Assembly: GCA_041164825.1 (NCBI GenBank)
Contig: JBEAOO010000332.1
Span: forward strand, 1 to 14,109
Length of the DNA stretch: 14,109 bases
Source of the DNA: JBEAOO01 sp041164825
GTDB taxonomy: Bacteria; Pseudomonadota; Gammaproteobacteria; Burkholderiales; Burkholderiaceae_C
Direction of reading: 5' to 3'
The notes under the pieces are model-generated. The model was not told where the DNA came from, made no database searches, and was given only the letters and a program-made list of their open reading frames with translations. The position numbers and the translations under genes are program-made. This document shows, in pieces, positions 1-7,901 of this stretch (position 1 is its first letter; each line of letters starts with the position of its first letter).

Positions 1-1833
1 GGCGCGCTGGTGGCCGAGGTGCAAGCGCCAGCGGCGCAGGCTCAATCGATGAGCCTGCCCATCGCCCAGCCGCAACTCTGGTGGCCCGTGGGCCATGGCG
101 CGCAGCCGCTCTACACGCTGCACACCGAGCTCGTCACCGCCGATGCCGTGCCCACCGTGATCGCCACGCAGCAGCGTCGCTTGGGCCTGCGCCGCTTGCG
201 CCTGGTGCAAGGCCCGGTGGCGGGTGAGGCTGGCCGCGCCTTTCACTTCGAGGTCAACGGCCGCGACATCTTTGCCGGTGGCGCCAACTGGATTCCCGAC
301 GACAACCTGCTCAACCGCATCACGCCCGCGCGCTACCGCGAGCGCGTGGCCCAGGCGGCCGCGGCGCACATGACGATGCTGCGCGTGTGGGGCGGTGGCA
401 TCTACGAAGACGAGGCCTTCTACGACGCCTGCGACGAGCTCGGCGTGCTGGTGTGGCAAGACTTTGTGTTTGCCTGCGGCCTGTACCCGGCGCACCCGGC
501 GTTCATCGCCAGCGTCGACGCCGAGGCGCGCGCTGCCATCACCCGCCTGCGCCACCGCGCGAGCTTGGCCCTTTGGTGCGGCAACAACGAGGACTACATG
601 CTGGCCGAGTCGGTGGGCGCCTATGGTCCGGGCAAAGACACCGCACGCTTTGATGCCCGCGTGATTTACGAAGCGCTGCTGCCCGATCTCTGCGGCGCGC
701 TCGACCCCGATCGCCCCTACTGGCCGGGCAGCCCCTACACCTCGACCACCGAGGGTCAGTTGCCCTCACAAGACCCGACCATCGGCGATCGCCACAGCTG
801 GGAGGTCTGGCACCAGCTGATGCTGCCCTATGCGCAATACGCCAAGGTGGGCGCGCGCTTCGTCAGCGAGTTTGGCATGCAGTCGCACCCTTCGCTGGCG
901 CTGCTCGAAGCCGCCGTCCCCGAGGCCGAGCGATTTCCCGGCAGCCGCACCGTGCAGTGGCACAACAAGGCCTTTGGGCCCGCGGTGGGCGCCGATGGGC
1001 ACCGCCGCTTGGCCGTGTACGCGGCCGACACGCTGCGCGCACCCCACACGCTGGCCGGCGAGGTGTATGCCACGCAGTTTGTGCAGGCTGAGGCCATGCG
1101 CCATGCGTTTGAGGCCTTCCGCCGCGGCTGGCGCGGCCCGGGTGCGCGCGCCTGCGGTGGCGCATTGGTGTGGCAGCTCAACGACTGTTGGCCCGTCACC
1201 AGTTGGGCGCTGATCGACAGCGCCGCGCGGCCCAAGCCGGCGTGGTTTGCGGTGCGCCGCGCGCTGGCCCCGCTGGCGGTGGCGCTGCGGCAAGAGGGCG
1301 CCGAGTGGTCGGCATGGGCCGTGCACAGCGGCGGCGAGGCGCTGGCCGCCACGGCGCTGTGGCAGCAGCACGATCTGGCGGGCGCGCTGCGGTCTGAGCA
1401 ACGCAGCAGCGTCACGCTGGTGGCCAATGGCTGCACTGAATTGGCGGTGCCCGCCGAGTGGACGGCCCGTTGCGGCGGTGATGAAGGCGCTGACGACGAC
1501 ACGCCGCTGCTTGCCACCGTGAGCGTGAGCGTGGTGGGCGATGCCGCCCCCACCGCACGCGCCCAGGCCTGGCCCGAGCCCTACCGCTGGCACCGCTTCC
1601 CCGACCCGCAGATCGACCTGCAGGTGCTGGCAGGCGAGGGCGGCGGCACCCACACGCTGCAACTGCAGGCCCTGCGCCCCGCCAAGGGCGTGTGGGTCGA
1701 TGCGCCGCACGCCACGCTGGCCGACAACTTCTTCGACCTGCTGCCCGGCGAGGTGCGTCACATCGCCGCCACCGGCGCGCTCGACGGCCTGCGGCTGTTG
1801 TGCCTCAACACGGTGCAAGATCCCGCGCCATGA
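1..1833 (+). CDS. beta-mannosidase, GH2 family (5' end truncated by window)
   Basis: An exo-acting GH2 glycosidase that removes non-reducing beta-D-mannosyl residues from oligosaccharides. The reading frame is open from base 1, so the N-terminal sandwich domain (roughly 200-250 residues, judging from the usual family length) lies upstream. Numbering from the GTG at base 10, the LWWPVGHGAQPLY motif near residue 23 is typical of GH2 mannosidases. The TIM-barrel domain follows: NWIPDD, then RVWGGGIYEDEAFYD, then WQDFVFACGLYP. The likely acid/base is E194 (WCGNNED) and the likely nucleophile is E287 (FVSEFGMQS). Their 93-residue separation fits characterised beta-mannosidases. The C-terminal third is beta-rich, including a WQLNDCWPVTSW motif. 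No signal peptide can be judged because the N-terminus is missing. Its stop overlaps the start of the LacI gene, implying one transcript. The GH2 call is firm; exact substrate is inferred. Confidence 0.93.
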   Translation, partial: GALVAEVQAPAAQAQSMSLPIAQPQLWWPVGHGAQPLYTLHTELVTADAVPTVIATQQRRLGLRRLRLVQGPVAGEAGRAFHFEVNGRDIFAGGANWIPDDNLLNRITPARYRERVAQAAAAHMTMLRVWGGGIYEDEAFYDACDELGVLVWQDFVFACGLYPAHPAFIASVDAEARAAITRLRHRASLALWCGNNEDYMLAESVGAYGPGKDTARFDARVIYEALLPDLCGALDPDRPYWPGSPYTSTTEGQLPSQDPTIGDRHSWEVWHQLMLPYAQYAKVGARFVSEFGMQSHPSLALLEAAVPEAERFPGSRTVQWHNKAFGPAVGADGHRRLAVYAADTLRAPHTLAGEVYATQFVQAEAMRHAFEAFRRGWRGPGARACGGALVWQLNDCWPVTSWALIDSAARPKPAWFAVRRALAPLAVALRQEGAEWSAWAVHSGGEALAATALWQQHDLAGALRSEQRSSVTLVANGCTELAVPAEWTARCGGDEGADDDTPLLATVSVSVVGDAAPTARAQAWPEPYRWHRFPDPQIDLQVLAGEGGGTHTLQLQALRPAKGVWVDAPHATLADNFFDLLPGEVRHIAATGALDGLRLLCLNTVQDPAP

Positions 1834-2912
1834 GCACCATCAAGGACGTGGCCAAACTGGCCGGAGTGGGCGTGGGCACGGCCTCCCGCGCGATCTCGGG
1901 CAAGGGGGCAGTCTCGCCCGAGACCTTGGCGCGTGTGCGGCAGGCGGTGGCCGAGCTGGGCTTTCGGCCCTCCAACGTGGCGCGTGCGCTCTCGCTCAAA
2001 TCGACCGGCATGCTGGGCGTGTACGTGCCGATTTTTGAAGGCACGTTTTACGGCCCCATGCTGCAGGCCATTGATGCCGAATTGCGCGCTGTCAACCGCC
2101 ACATGGTGGCGGCTAACGGCTGCGGCACGGCGGACGCGCGCCAGCAGGCGCTGGACGGCGTGGACTTTCTGATCCAGCGCCAGTGCGACGGCATTTTGGT
2201 GCTGAGCAACGATCTGCTGGACGAAGATTTTGTGGCGCTGCATGCGCGCTTTGAGCGCTTGGCGGTGCTCAACCGCTCGGTGCCTGCGGGCGGCCCGGCG
2301 GCCTTCTCCACCGACCACCGCCAAGGCGGCGTGTTGGCCGCGCAGGCGCTGTTGTCCAAGGGCCACCGCGAGATCGCACTGATCGGCGGCCCCGACAGCG
2401 CACCGGACAACCGCGCCCGCCTGGCCGGCTTCCACGCCGAGCTGGCGCGCCACGGTGTCCAGGTGGCGCCCGAGCACCAGGCTGAAGGCGACTTCGCCTT
2501 TGCGGGCGGCCACGCGGCCGCGCTGGCGCTGCTGGCGCGCCGCAAGAAGGGGCGTGGCAAAGCGACGTCCGCCTTGCCTTACACCGCCATCTTCTGCGCC
2601 AACGACGTGATGGCCATGGCCGCGATTTCGGCCTTCACGCACGCCGGCATTCGCGTGCCGCAAGACCTGTCGGTGATCGGCTTTGACGACAGCGATGTCG
2701 CGGCCTACACCGCGCCGCAACTGACCTCCGTGCGCATCCCGGTGGACGAGGTGGCCGTCAGCGGCTGCCGCCACATGCTGCAACTTTGTTATGGCCTGGC
2801 GCTGCCCTATGCGCGCGAGTTTCCACCCCGGTTGGTGTGGCGCGAGTCGGTGGTGAACGGCCCGCACACGCCCATCGTTTTTCCCGACCACGACTCACCC
2901 AAGGCCGGCTGA
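1830..2912 (+). CDS. LacI-family transcriptional regulator
   Basis: A 360-residue DNA-binding repressor or activator that probably controls this sugar cluster in response to an imported sugar or intermediate. The ATG at 1830 shares ATGA with the GH2 stop. The frame is open further upstream, but only this start places the canonical LacI helix-turn-helix at the N-terminus (TIKDVAKLAGVGVGTASRAI, residues 3-22), followed by SPETLARVRQAVAELGF and the hinge SNVARALSLKS. The rest is a periplasmic-binding-protein-like effector domain with GVYVP, FCANDVMAMAAI and VIGFDDSD. A basic stretch, RRKKGRGK (residues 237-244), sits in the effector domain where a plain loop is usual. Its place inside the cluster, coupled to the mannosidase, suggests autoregulation. 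The effector cannot be read from sequence. Confidence 0.94.
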   Translation: MSTIKDVAKLAGVGVGTASRAISGKGAVSPETLARVRQAVAELGFRPSNVARALSLKSTGMLGVYVPIFEGTFYGPMLQAIDAELRAVNRHMVAANGCGTADARQQALDGVDFLIQRQCDGILVLSNDLLDEDFVALHARFERLAVLNRSVPAGGPAAFSTDHRQGGVLAAQALLSKGHREIALIGGPDSAPDNRARLAGFHAELARHGVQVAPEHQAEGDFAFAGGHAAALALLARRKKGRGKATSALPYTAIFCANDVMAMAAISAFTHAGIRVPQDLSVIGFDDSDVAAYTAPQLTSVRIPVDEVAVSGCRHMLQLCYGLALPYAREFPPRLVWRESVVNGPHTPIVFPDHDSPKAG

Positions 2913-2919
2913 GCGGCAT

Positions 2920-2935
2920 CCGGGCGCGCGCCCGG
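2920..2935. promoter_or_regulatory. perfect 16-bp GC palindrome, candidate operator or hairpin
   Basis: CCGGGCGCGCGCCCGG is a perfect palindrome starting 8 bases after the LacI stop, in the 80-base gap before the first oxidoreductase gene. It could be a LacI-family operator, since these are palindromes with a central CG, or an RNA hairpin modulating downstream expression. No T-tract follows, so it is not a standard intrinsic terminator. In DNA this GC-rich a pure G/C palindrome is weaker evidence than usual. Confidence 0.4.
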
Positions 2936-2992
2936 GGCACTCGGCTGGCGGGCCTTGTTGTTCACTCCTCCCCATCCCCAGGAGCTCTTCCC

Positions 2993-4066
2993 ATGGCGAT
3001 CGCCCTTGGCATCATCGGTGCCGGCAACATCTTCCCCGCTTACTTGCGCACGCTCAAGCGCAGCAAGTTGTTCAATATCGTGGGTGTGGCCGACGCCGTG
3101 CCCGCGGCGGCCAAAAAGCGCGCCGAAGAGTTTGGCCTCAAGGCCATGACGGTGGACAAGCTGCTGGCCAGCGAGGCCACGCTGATCTTGAACCTCACGC
3201 CGCCCCAGGCCCACCACGCGATGGGCCTGAAGGTGCTGCAAGCTGGCAAGCACTTTTTCACCGAGAAGCCGTTGGCCGCCAGCTTTGCCGAGGGCAAAGA
3301 AATGGTGGCCCTGGCCAAGCGCAAGAAGCTGCGCATCGGCTGCGCGCCGGACACCTTTTTGGGCGCTGGCGCGCAAACCACCCGCGCGCTGATTGACGCC
3401 GGCACCATCGGCACCATCCGCCACGGCACGGCCCACTTCATGTGCCACGGCCCCGACCACTGGCACCCCAACCCCGCGTTCTTTTACCAACAAGGCGCGG
3501 GCCCGTTGATGGACGTGGGCGTGTACTACCTGACCCATTTGGTGAACCACCTCGGCCCCGTCGCCAGCGTGAGCGGCAGCGCTCACACCACGCACAGCAC
3601 GCGCGTGATCGCGCTGGGCGACAACCGGGGCAAGAAGATCCCCGTCGCTGTGCCCACGCACATCGTCACGCACCTCCATTTCGTCTCGGGCGCGCAGATC
3701 GTGCTGACCAGCAGTTTTGATGTGTGGAAACACAGCCACCCGCCGATGGAGTTTTACGGCGACGACGGCACCATCCTCGGCCACGACCCCAACCAGTTCG
3801 GCGGCAAGGTGCGCTACGCCACTCAGCTGGGTGAATGGGAGAAAGTCAAAGACAAGCGCCCCTACACCACCAACTCGCGCGGCATCGGCCTGATCGACAT
3901 GGCCCAGTCCATCGAAGCGGGTGTGGCCCACCGCTGCAGCGAGGCGCTGGCGCTGCATGTGCTGGAGGTGATGGAGCGCTCGCTGGATGCCGCCCGCACC
4001 GGCAAAGCCCAGCGCATCAGCACCACCTGTGAGCGCCCCGCGCCGCTGGCGGCCAAGCTGTTCTGA
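2993..4066 (+). CDS. Gfo/Idh/MocA-family NAD(P)-dependent oxidoreductase (first copy)
   Basis: A 357-residue sugar dehydrogenase-like protein. The ATG at 2993 is preceded by AGGAGCT at 2980-2986, a good ribosome binding site; the frame upstream is open but lacks family sequence. The N-terminal Rossmann fold starts GIIGAGNIF (residues 6-14), with the family EKP motif at 91-93. The C-terminal substrate domain carries HWHPNPAFFYQQGAGPLMDVGVYYL in pieces around residues 156-180, with D174, Y178 and H182 in the region that holds the catalytic Asp/His of the family. No signal peptide is seen, so it should be cytoplasmic. The family oxidises or reduces sugar hydroxyls, and some members make 3-keto-glycosides. 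Two TIM-barrel genes follow directly, which supports an oxidise-then-rearrange pathway. The substrate is unknown. Confidence 0.91.
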   Translation: MAIALGIIGAGNIFPAYLRTLKRSKLFNIVGVADAVPAAAKKRAEEFGLKAMTVDKLLASEATLILNLTPPQAHHAMGLKVLQAGKHFFTEKPLAASFAEGKEMVALAKRKKLRIGCAPDTFLGAGAQTTRALIDAGTIGTIRHGTAHFMCHGPDHWHPNPAFFYQQGAGPLMDVGVYYLTHLVNHLGPVASVSGSAHTTHSTRVIALGDNRGKKIPVAVPTHIVTHLHFVSGAQIVLTSSFDVWKHSHPPMEFYGDDGTILGHDPNQFGGKVRYATQLGEWEKVKDKRPYTTNSRGIGLIDMAQSIEAGVAHRCSEALALHVLEVMERSLDAARTGKAQRISTTCERPAPLAAKLF

Positions 4067-4124
4067 GCCATGACCGGCCCCGCCAAGAAGCCTGCCGTCT
4101 GACCCCTCCACCGAGCACCCCGCC

Positions 4125-4880
4125 ATGACCCGCATCTCCGTCCAGATCTACTCCATCCGCGAAGCGGGTGACCTCGACACCCAACTCGCGCTGGCCCGCA
4201 GCGCCGGTTTTGAATGGGTCGAGACCGTGGCCACCCACGGCCTGAGCGCGCCAGACTTCGCGGCCAAGATCGCTGCCCACGGCCTCAAGGTGTCGTCCAT
4301 GCACGCGGCCCTGCTGCAGCTCGAAGGCGGCGATCTGCCCCTGCTGGCCGAGGCCTGCCGCCTCACCGGCTGCCCGCTGATCGTCATGCCGTGGCTTCCG
4401 ATGGGCTTGCGCTCGGCCACCGCAGGGGGCTGGCGTGCGATGGGTGAGCGCCTGGCCGCGCTGGCCGATCAGGTCAACGCGCTCGGCCTGCGCTTGGCGT
4501 ATCACAACCATGAGTTTGAGTTCCTCAGCTACGACGGCCGCACCGCGCTCGAATGGCTGTTTGGCGCCACCACCCCGGCCCAGTTGGGTTGGGAGGTCGA
4601 CCTGGGCTGGGTGCACCGCGCGGGGGCCGATGCGCAGCATTGGCTCAGGCTGTATGCCGACCGCCTGGTGGCGGTGCACGCCAAAGACATCGCGCCGCCG
4701 GCCACCGCCGTGGCCGAAGACGGCTGGACCACGCTGGGCACCGGCATCGTGCCCTGGCCCGCGCTGTTGGCGCAGTTGAAGCCGAGCGTGCCGCTGTTTG
4801 TGTTTGAGCACGACCACCCGGTGGACTTTGCGCGCACGCTCAAAGACAGCCACGGCTTTTTGGCCAGCCACCTGGCCTGA
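4125..4880 (+). CDS. sugar phosphate isomerase/epimerase-like TIM-barrel protein (short form)
   Basis: A 251-residue member of the xylose-isomerase-like TIM-barrel superfamily (AP endonuclease 2 type), which includes IolE-like dehydratases, ketose epimerases and 3-keto-glycoside lyases. The E-D-H-E metal-site pattern is visible: the YHNHEFEF strand (residues 126-133), D159 in EVDLGWV, H185 in VHAKDI and E228 in FEHDHP. E33, in WVETVATHG, lies on an early strand. The length is slightly below the usual 260-300 for the family, but the barrel appears complete. There is no signal peptide. It starts 58 bases after the first oxidoreductase and ends 12 bases before the second TIM barrel, so it is probably cotranscribed with both. 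The enzyme class is clear; the reaction (isomerisation, epimerisation, dehydration or beta-elimination) cannot be fixed from sequence. Confidence 0.89.
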   Translation: MTRISVQIYSIREAGDLDTQLALARSAGFEWVETVATHGLSAPDFAAKIAAHGLKVSSMHAALLQLEGGDLPLLAEACRLTGCPLIVMPWLPMGLRSATAGGWRAMGERLAALADQVNALGLRLAYHNHEFEFLSYDGRTALEWLFGATTPAQLGWEVDLGWVHRAGADAQHWLRLYADRLVAVHAKDIAPPATAVAEDGWTTLGTGIVPWPALLAQLKPSVPLFVFEHDHPVDFARTLKDSHGFLASHLA

Positions 4881-4892
4881 GGCGCTCACACC

Positions 4893-5978
4893 ATGAGCCA
4901 CCCCATTTCCAGCACTGCGTCGCTGAACAGCATCCAAGGCCCGGGCATCTTCCTGGCCCAGTTCGCGGGTGATGCGGCGCCCTTCAACAGCCTGCCTGCC
5001 ATTGGCCGCTGGGCCGCCGGCCTGGGCTACCGCGGCGTGCAAATCCCGAGCTGGGACGCGCGCTTGTTTGACCTCGCCCGCGCGGCCGAGAGCCAAACCT
5101 ATTGCGACGAGGTGCGCGGCCAACTGGCCGAGTGCGGCCTGCAGATCACCGAGCTGTCCACGCATCTGCAAGGCCAGCTGGTGGCGGTGCACCCGGCGTA
5201 TGACCTGCCGATGGATGGCTTCGCGCCCGAAGCCGTGCGCGGCAAACCGGCCGAGCGCACGGCCTGGGCGGTGAGCCAACTCAAGCTGGCGGCCAAAGCC
5301 TCGCAGCGCCTGGGCCTCAGCGCCCATGCCACCTTCAGCGGCGCGCTGGCCTGGCCCTACCTCTACCCCTGGCCGCAGCGCCCGGCGGGCCTGGTGGAGG
5401 CCGCGTTTGACGAACTGGCCAAGCGCTGGACGCCGATCCTGAATGCCTTTGACGAGGCGGGTGTCGACGTTTGCTACGAGGTGCACCCGGGCGAAGACCT
5501 GTGCGATGGCGCGAGCTTCGAGATGTTCCTCGACCGCGTGCAGCAGCACCCGCGCGCCAACCTGCTGTATGACCCCAGCCACTTCGTGCTGCAGCAGCTC
5601 GACTACCTGCACTACATCGACCTCTACCACTCGCGTATCAAGGCCTTCCATGTGAAGGACGCGGAGTTCCGGCCCGATGGGCGCCAGGGCGTGTACGGCG
5701 GCTTCCAGGCCTGGAAGGACCGGGCCGGGCGCTTCCGCTCTCTGGGCGACGGGCAGGTGGACTTTCGCGCCATCTTCAGCAAGCTCACGCAGCACGGCTA
5801 CCGCGGCTGGGCGGTGCTGGAGTGGGAGTGCTGCATCAAGCACCCGGAGCAGGGCGCGGCCGAGGGCGCACCGTTCATTGCCGACCACTTGATTCGCGTG
5901 GCTGAACGCGCTTTTGACGACTTCGCCGCCAGCGGCACCGACGACGCGGCCAACCGCCGCATGCTGGGGCTGGCTTGA
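4893..5978 (+). CDS. sugar phosphate isomerase/epimerase-like TIM-barrel protein (long form)
   Basis: A 361-residue xylose-isomerase-like TIM-barrel protein, clearly different from its upstream neighbour in length and motifs. Likely metal ligands are E196 (CYEVHPGED), D227 (LLYDPSHF), H253 (FHVKDAEF) and E310 (LEWECC), followed by IKHPEQGAAEGAPFI. The long form with an ECCIKHPE tail is usually found beside Gfo/Idh oxidoreductases in sugar-use clusters. TGAGG spanning the upstream stop (4878-4882) can serve as the ribosome binding site for the ATG at 4893, which points to coupled translation. The protein should be cytoplasmic. By analogy with clusters that cleave 3-keto-glycosides, it may act on the oxidised product of one of the two dehydrogenases; this is inference. 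Its TGA overlaps the TTG start of the membrane-protein gene. Confidence 0.9.
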   Translation: MSHPISSTASLNSIQGPGIFLAQFAGDAAPFNSLPAIGRWAAGLGYRGVQIPSWDARLFDLARAAESQTYCDEVRGQLAECGLQITELSTHLQGQLVAVHPAYDLPMDGFAPEAVRGKPAERTAWAVSQLKLAAKASQRLGLSAHATFSGALAWPYLYPWPQRPAGLVEAAFDELAKRWTPILNAFDEAGVDVCYEVHPGEDLCDGASFEMFLDRVQQHPRANLLYDPSHFVLQQLDYLHYIDLYHSRIKAFHVKDAEFRPDGRQGVYGGFQAWKDRAGRFRSLGDGQVDFRAIFSKLTQHGYRGWAVLEWECCIKHPEQGAAEGAPFIADHLIRVAERAFDDFAASGTDDAANRRMLGLA

Positions 5979-6676
5979 GCACTGCGGCCGCCTTGAAAGA
6001 GCCGGTGGCGCACCCCTCGCCCTGGCCGCTGGTGCGGGCGGCGGTGCGCGCCAATGTGCTGCCGGGCGTGCTGCTGTGGGTTGGGCTGGCGCTGTTCTTG
6101 GCTGGCTACTTCCTGATCCCTGCCGTGCCGGCGGTGCTGGACGAGTGGGTGGCGCTGAAAACCGAGTGGGGTGCGCTCTGCAACTTCGTCACCTACGGCG
6201 TGTTTGCGGTGGCCGTGCCCGAGCTGTTGCAGCGCACGCTGCTGCGCCAAGGCAGCCGCATGCCATTGAACTGGGGTGAGTTGGGCTGGGCCGCGCTGGT
6301 GTGGGGCGTGATGGGCGTGGTGGTGAACTGCTTTTACCTCGCGCAAAGCCACTGGTTTGGCGAGGGCAACGACGCACTGACGCTGGTGAAAAAGATGGCG
6401 GTGGACCAGTTCATCTTTTCGCAGTTCGCCAACTTTCTGGTGATCGGTTTGCTGGGCTGGCGCGAGCTGGGTTTCAGCGCCCGCGCATGGACGCGTTTGG
6501 CCGACCCCGTCTACCTGTGGGGCCAGTACCTGCCCATCATGGTGGCCGGCTGGTGTGTGTGGATTCCGGCGGTGATGGTGGTGTATTTCATGCCCACGCC
6601 GCTGCAGTTTCCGGTGGTGTCGATGGTGTTGAGCTACTGGATCTTGGTGTTCAAGTTTTTGCGCCTGCGTCGATGA
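5975..6676 (+). CDS. integral membrane protein resembling the Mpv17/PMP22 family
   Basis: A 233-residue hydrophobic protein with about four to five membrane segments (roughly residues 28-52, 66-82, 103-122, 146-162 and 185-226, the last possibly two). From residue 66 on it follows the order of motifs in eukaryotic Mpv17/PMP22 proteins: a P-x-x-x-Q helix (P82, Q86), a G-rich segment ending in Y121, KKMAVDQFIF (139-148, compare KKMLLDQ in human MPV17), W172, then a W-x-P-A-V element (W196, P198) with YFMP (204-207) and a final aromatic helix. The N-terminal 60 residues, with one extra membrane segment, are not part of that core. The start is TTG at 5975, sharing TTGA with the preceding stop; no ATG occurs in frame before residue 96. 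Mpv17 proteins are channel-like and poorly understood. A role in moving a sugar or metabolite is speculation. Confidence 0.8.
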   Translation: MSTAAALKEPVAHPSPWPLVRAAVRANVLPGVLLWVGLALFLAGYFLIPAVPAVLDEWVALKTEWGALCNFVTYGVFAVAVPELLQRTLLRQGSRMPLNWGELGWAALVWGVMGVVVNCFYLAQSHWFGEGNDALTLVKKMAVDQFIFSQFANFLVIGLLGWRELGFSARAWTRLADPVYLWGQYLPIMVAGWCVWIPAVMVVYFMPTPLQFPVVSMVLSYWILVFKFLRLRR

Positions 6677-6698
6677 CGCGGGTGAGGGAGGGAACGAC

Positions 6699-7859
6699 AT
6701 GAGTGATCACGCCAACACAGCCCCGAGGCCTTTGCGCCTGGGCATGGTGGGCGGCGGGCAGGGTGCCTTCATCGGCGGCGTGCACCGCATCGCGGCGCGG
6801 CTCGATGGGCAGTACCAGCTGGTGGCGGGCGCCTTGTCGTCCGACCCCGAGCGCGCGCGGGCGAGCGGGGCCGAGCTGGGCCTGGCGCCCGAGCGCTGCT
6901 ACAGCGACTTCCGCGCCATGGCGCAGGCCGAGGCCGCGCGGCCCGATGGCATCGAGGTGGTGGCCATCGTCACGCCCAATCACCTGCATCACGCGGTGGC
7001 CTGCGCCTTCATCGAGGCCGGCATCCATGTGGTGTGCGACAAGCCGCTGACCACCACGCTGGCCGATGCGCTCGATCTGCAATCGCGCTTGGCCGCGCGC
7101 CCGGCGCAGCGTTTTGCGCTGACCCACAACTACAGCGCCTACCCGCTGATGCGCGCTGCCCGCGCGATGGTGGCGTCAGGCCAGCTGGGCGAGGTGCGCA
7201 TCGTGCAAGTGGAGTACGCGCAGGACTGGTTGGCCGAGCCACTGGAGGCCACGGGCCAAAAGCAGGCCAGCTGGCGCACCGACCCGGCCTTGGCTGGCCC
7301 CGCGGGCGCGCTGGGCGACATCGGCACGCACGCGGCGCAGCTGGCCGAGTTTGTGAGTGGCCTGACGCCGCAAGAGCTCAGCGCCGACCTGATGAGCTTT
7401 GTGCCTGGCCGCCGCGTGGACGACCACGTGCAGGTGCAGCTGCGCTACGCCAACCGCGCGCGCGGCCTGCTTTGGGCCAGCCAGGTGGCCACGGGTGAGG
7501 AGAACCACCTGCGCCTGCGCGTGTACGGCAGCCGCGCCGCGCTGCACTGGGACCAGGAGCAGCCCAACGAACTCACCTTTCACCCCGCCGGTGAGCCGGC
7601 ACGGCGCTTGACGCGCGGCATGGCGAGCTTGCCCGCTGAGGCCGGTGCCGCCACCCGCACGCCGGGGGGGCACCCCGAGGGTTACCTCGAAGCCTTTGCC
7701 CAGATCTACCGCGACTTTGCCGAGGACGTACGCGATGCGCAGGCCGGCCGAGAGAGCCCGCCGCGTGTGCCCGGTTTGTCCGATGGCGTGCGCGGCCTGC
7801 AGTTTGTTGAAGCCGTGCTGCGCAGCCATGCGCAGAACGCGGCTTGGGTCGCGCTGTGA
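6699..7859 (+). CDS. Gfo/Idh/MocA-family NAD(P)-dependent oxidoreductase (second copy)
   Basis: A 386-residue dehydrogenase-like protein. The ATG at 6699 has a strong purine-rich ribosome binding site (AGGGAGG, about 6685-6692). The Rossmann fold begins LGMVGGGQGAFIGGVHR (residues 14-30). The usual EKP motif is DKP here (114-116). D207 and H211, in GALGDIGTHAAQL, match the conserved catalytic Asp/His region. The C-terminal half holds the mixed beta-sheet dimerisation domain, ending in DGVRGLQFVEAVLRS. The glycine-rich loop and the DKP variant place it in a different subgroup from the first oxidoreductase, so the two are unlikely to be recent duplicates and may act on different steps or positions of the sugar. 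It sits 22 bases after the membrane-protein gene and 42 before the GH3 gene. The substrate is unknown. Confidence 0.92.
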   Translation: MSDHANTAPRPLRLGMVGGGQGAFIGGVHRIAARLDGQYQLVAGALSSDPERARASGAELGLAPERCYSDFRAMAQAEAARPDGIEVVAIVTPNHLHHAVACAFIEAGIHVVCDKPLTTTLADALDLQSRLAARPAQRFALTHNYSAYPLMRAARAMVASGQLGEVRIVQVEYAQDWLAEPLEATGQKQASWRTDPALAGPAGALGDIGTHAAQLAEFVSGLTPQELSADLMSFVPGRRVDDHVQVQLRYANRARGLLWASQVATGEENHLRLRVYGSRAALHWDQEQPNELTFHPAGEPARRLTRGMASLPAEAGAATRTPGGHPEGYLEAFAQIYRDFAEDVRDAQAGRESPPRVPGLSDGVRGLQFVEAVLRSHAQNAAWVAL

Positions 7860-7901
7860 CCCGCTCTTCATCACCCTCACCCCTTCAATGCGAGACCGAC
7901 C

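Noticed and set aside
4070..4102. A ten-codon ATG...TGA frame between the first oxidoreductase and the short TIM-barrel gene, a possible leader peptide
   Set aside because: No ribosome binding site, no regulatory codon run and no attenuator-like structure; such tiny frames are expected by chance.
4017..5888. A 623-residue minus-strand open frame across the two TIM-barrel genes
   Set aside because: It is antisense to genes with clear metal-site motifs and has low-complexity composition and no family resemblance.
4125..5978. Tandem duplication of the two TIM-barrel genes
   Set aside because: Lengths and motifs differ throughout except for the superfamily metal ligands, so they are separate subfamilies rather than a local duplication.
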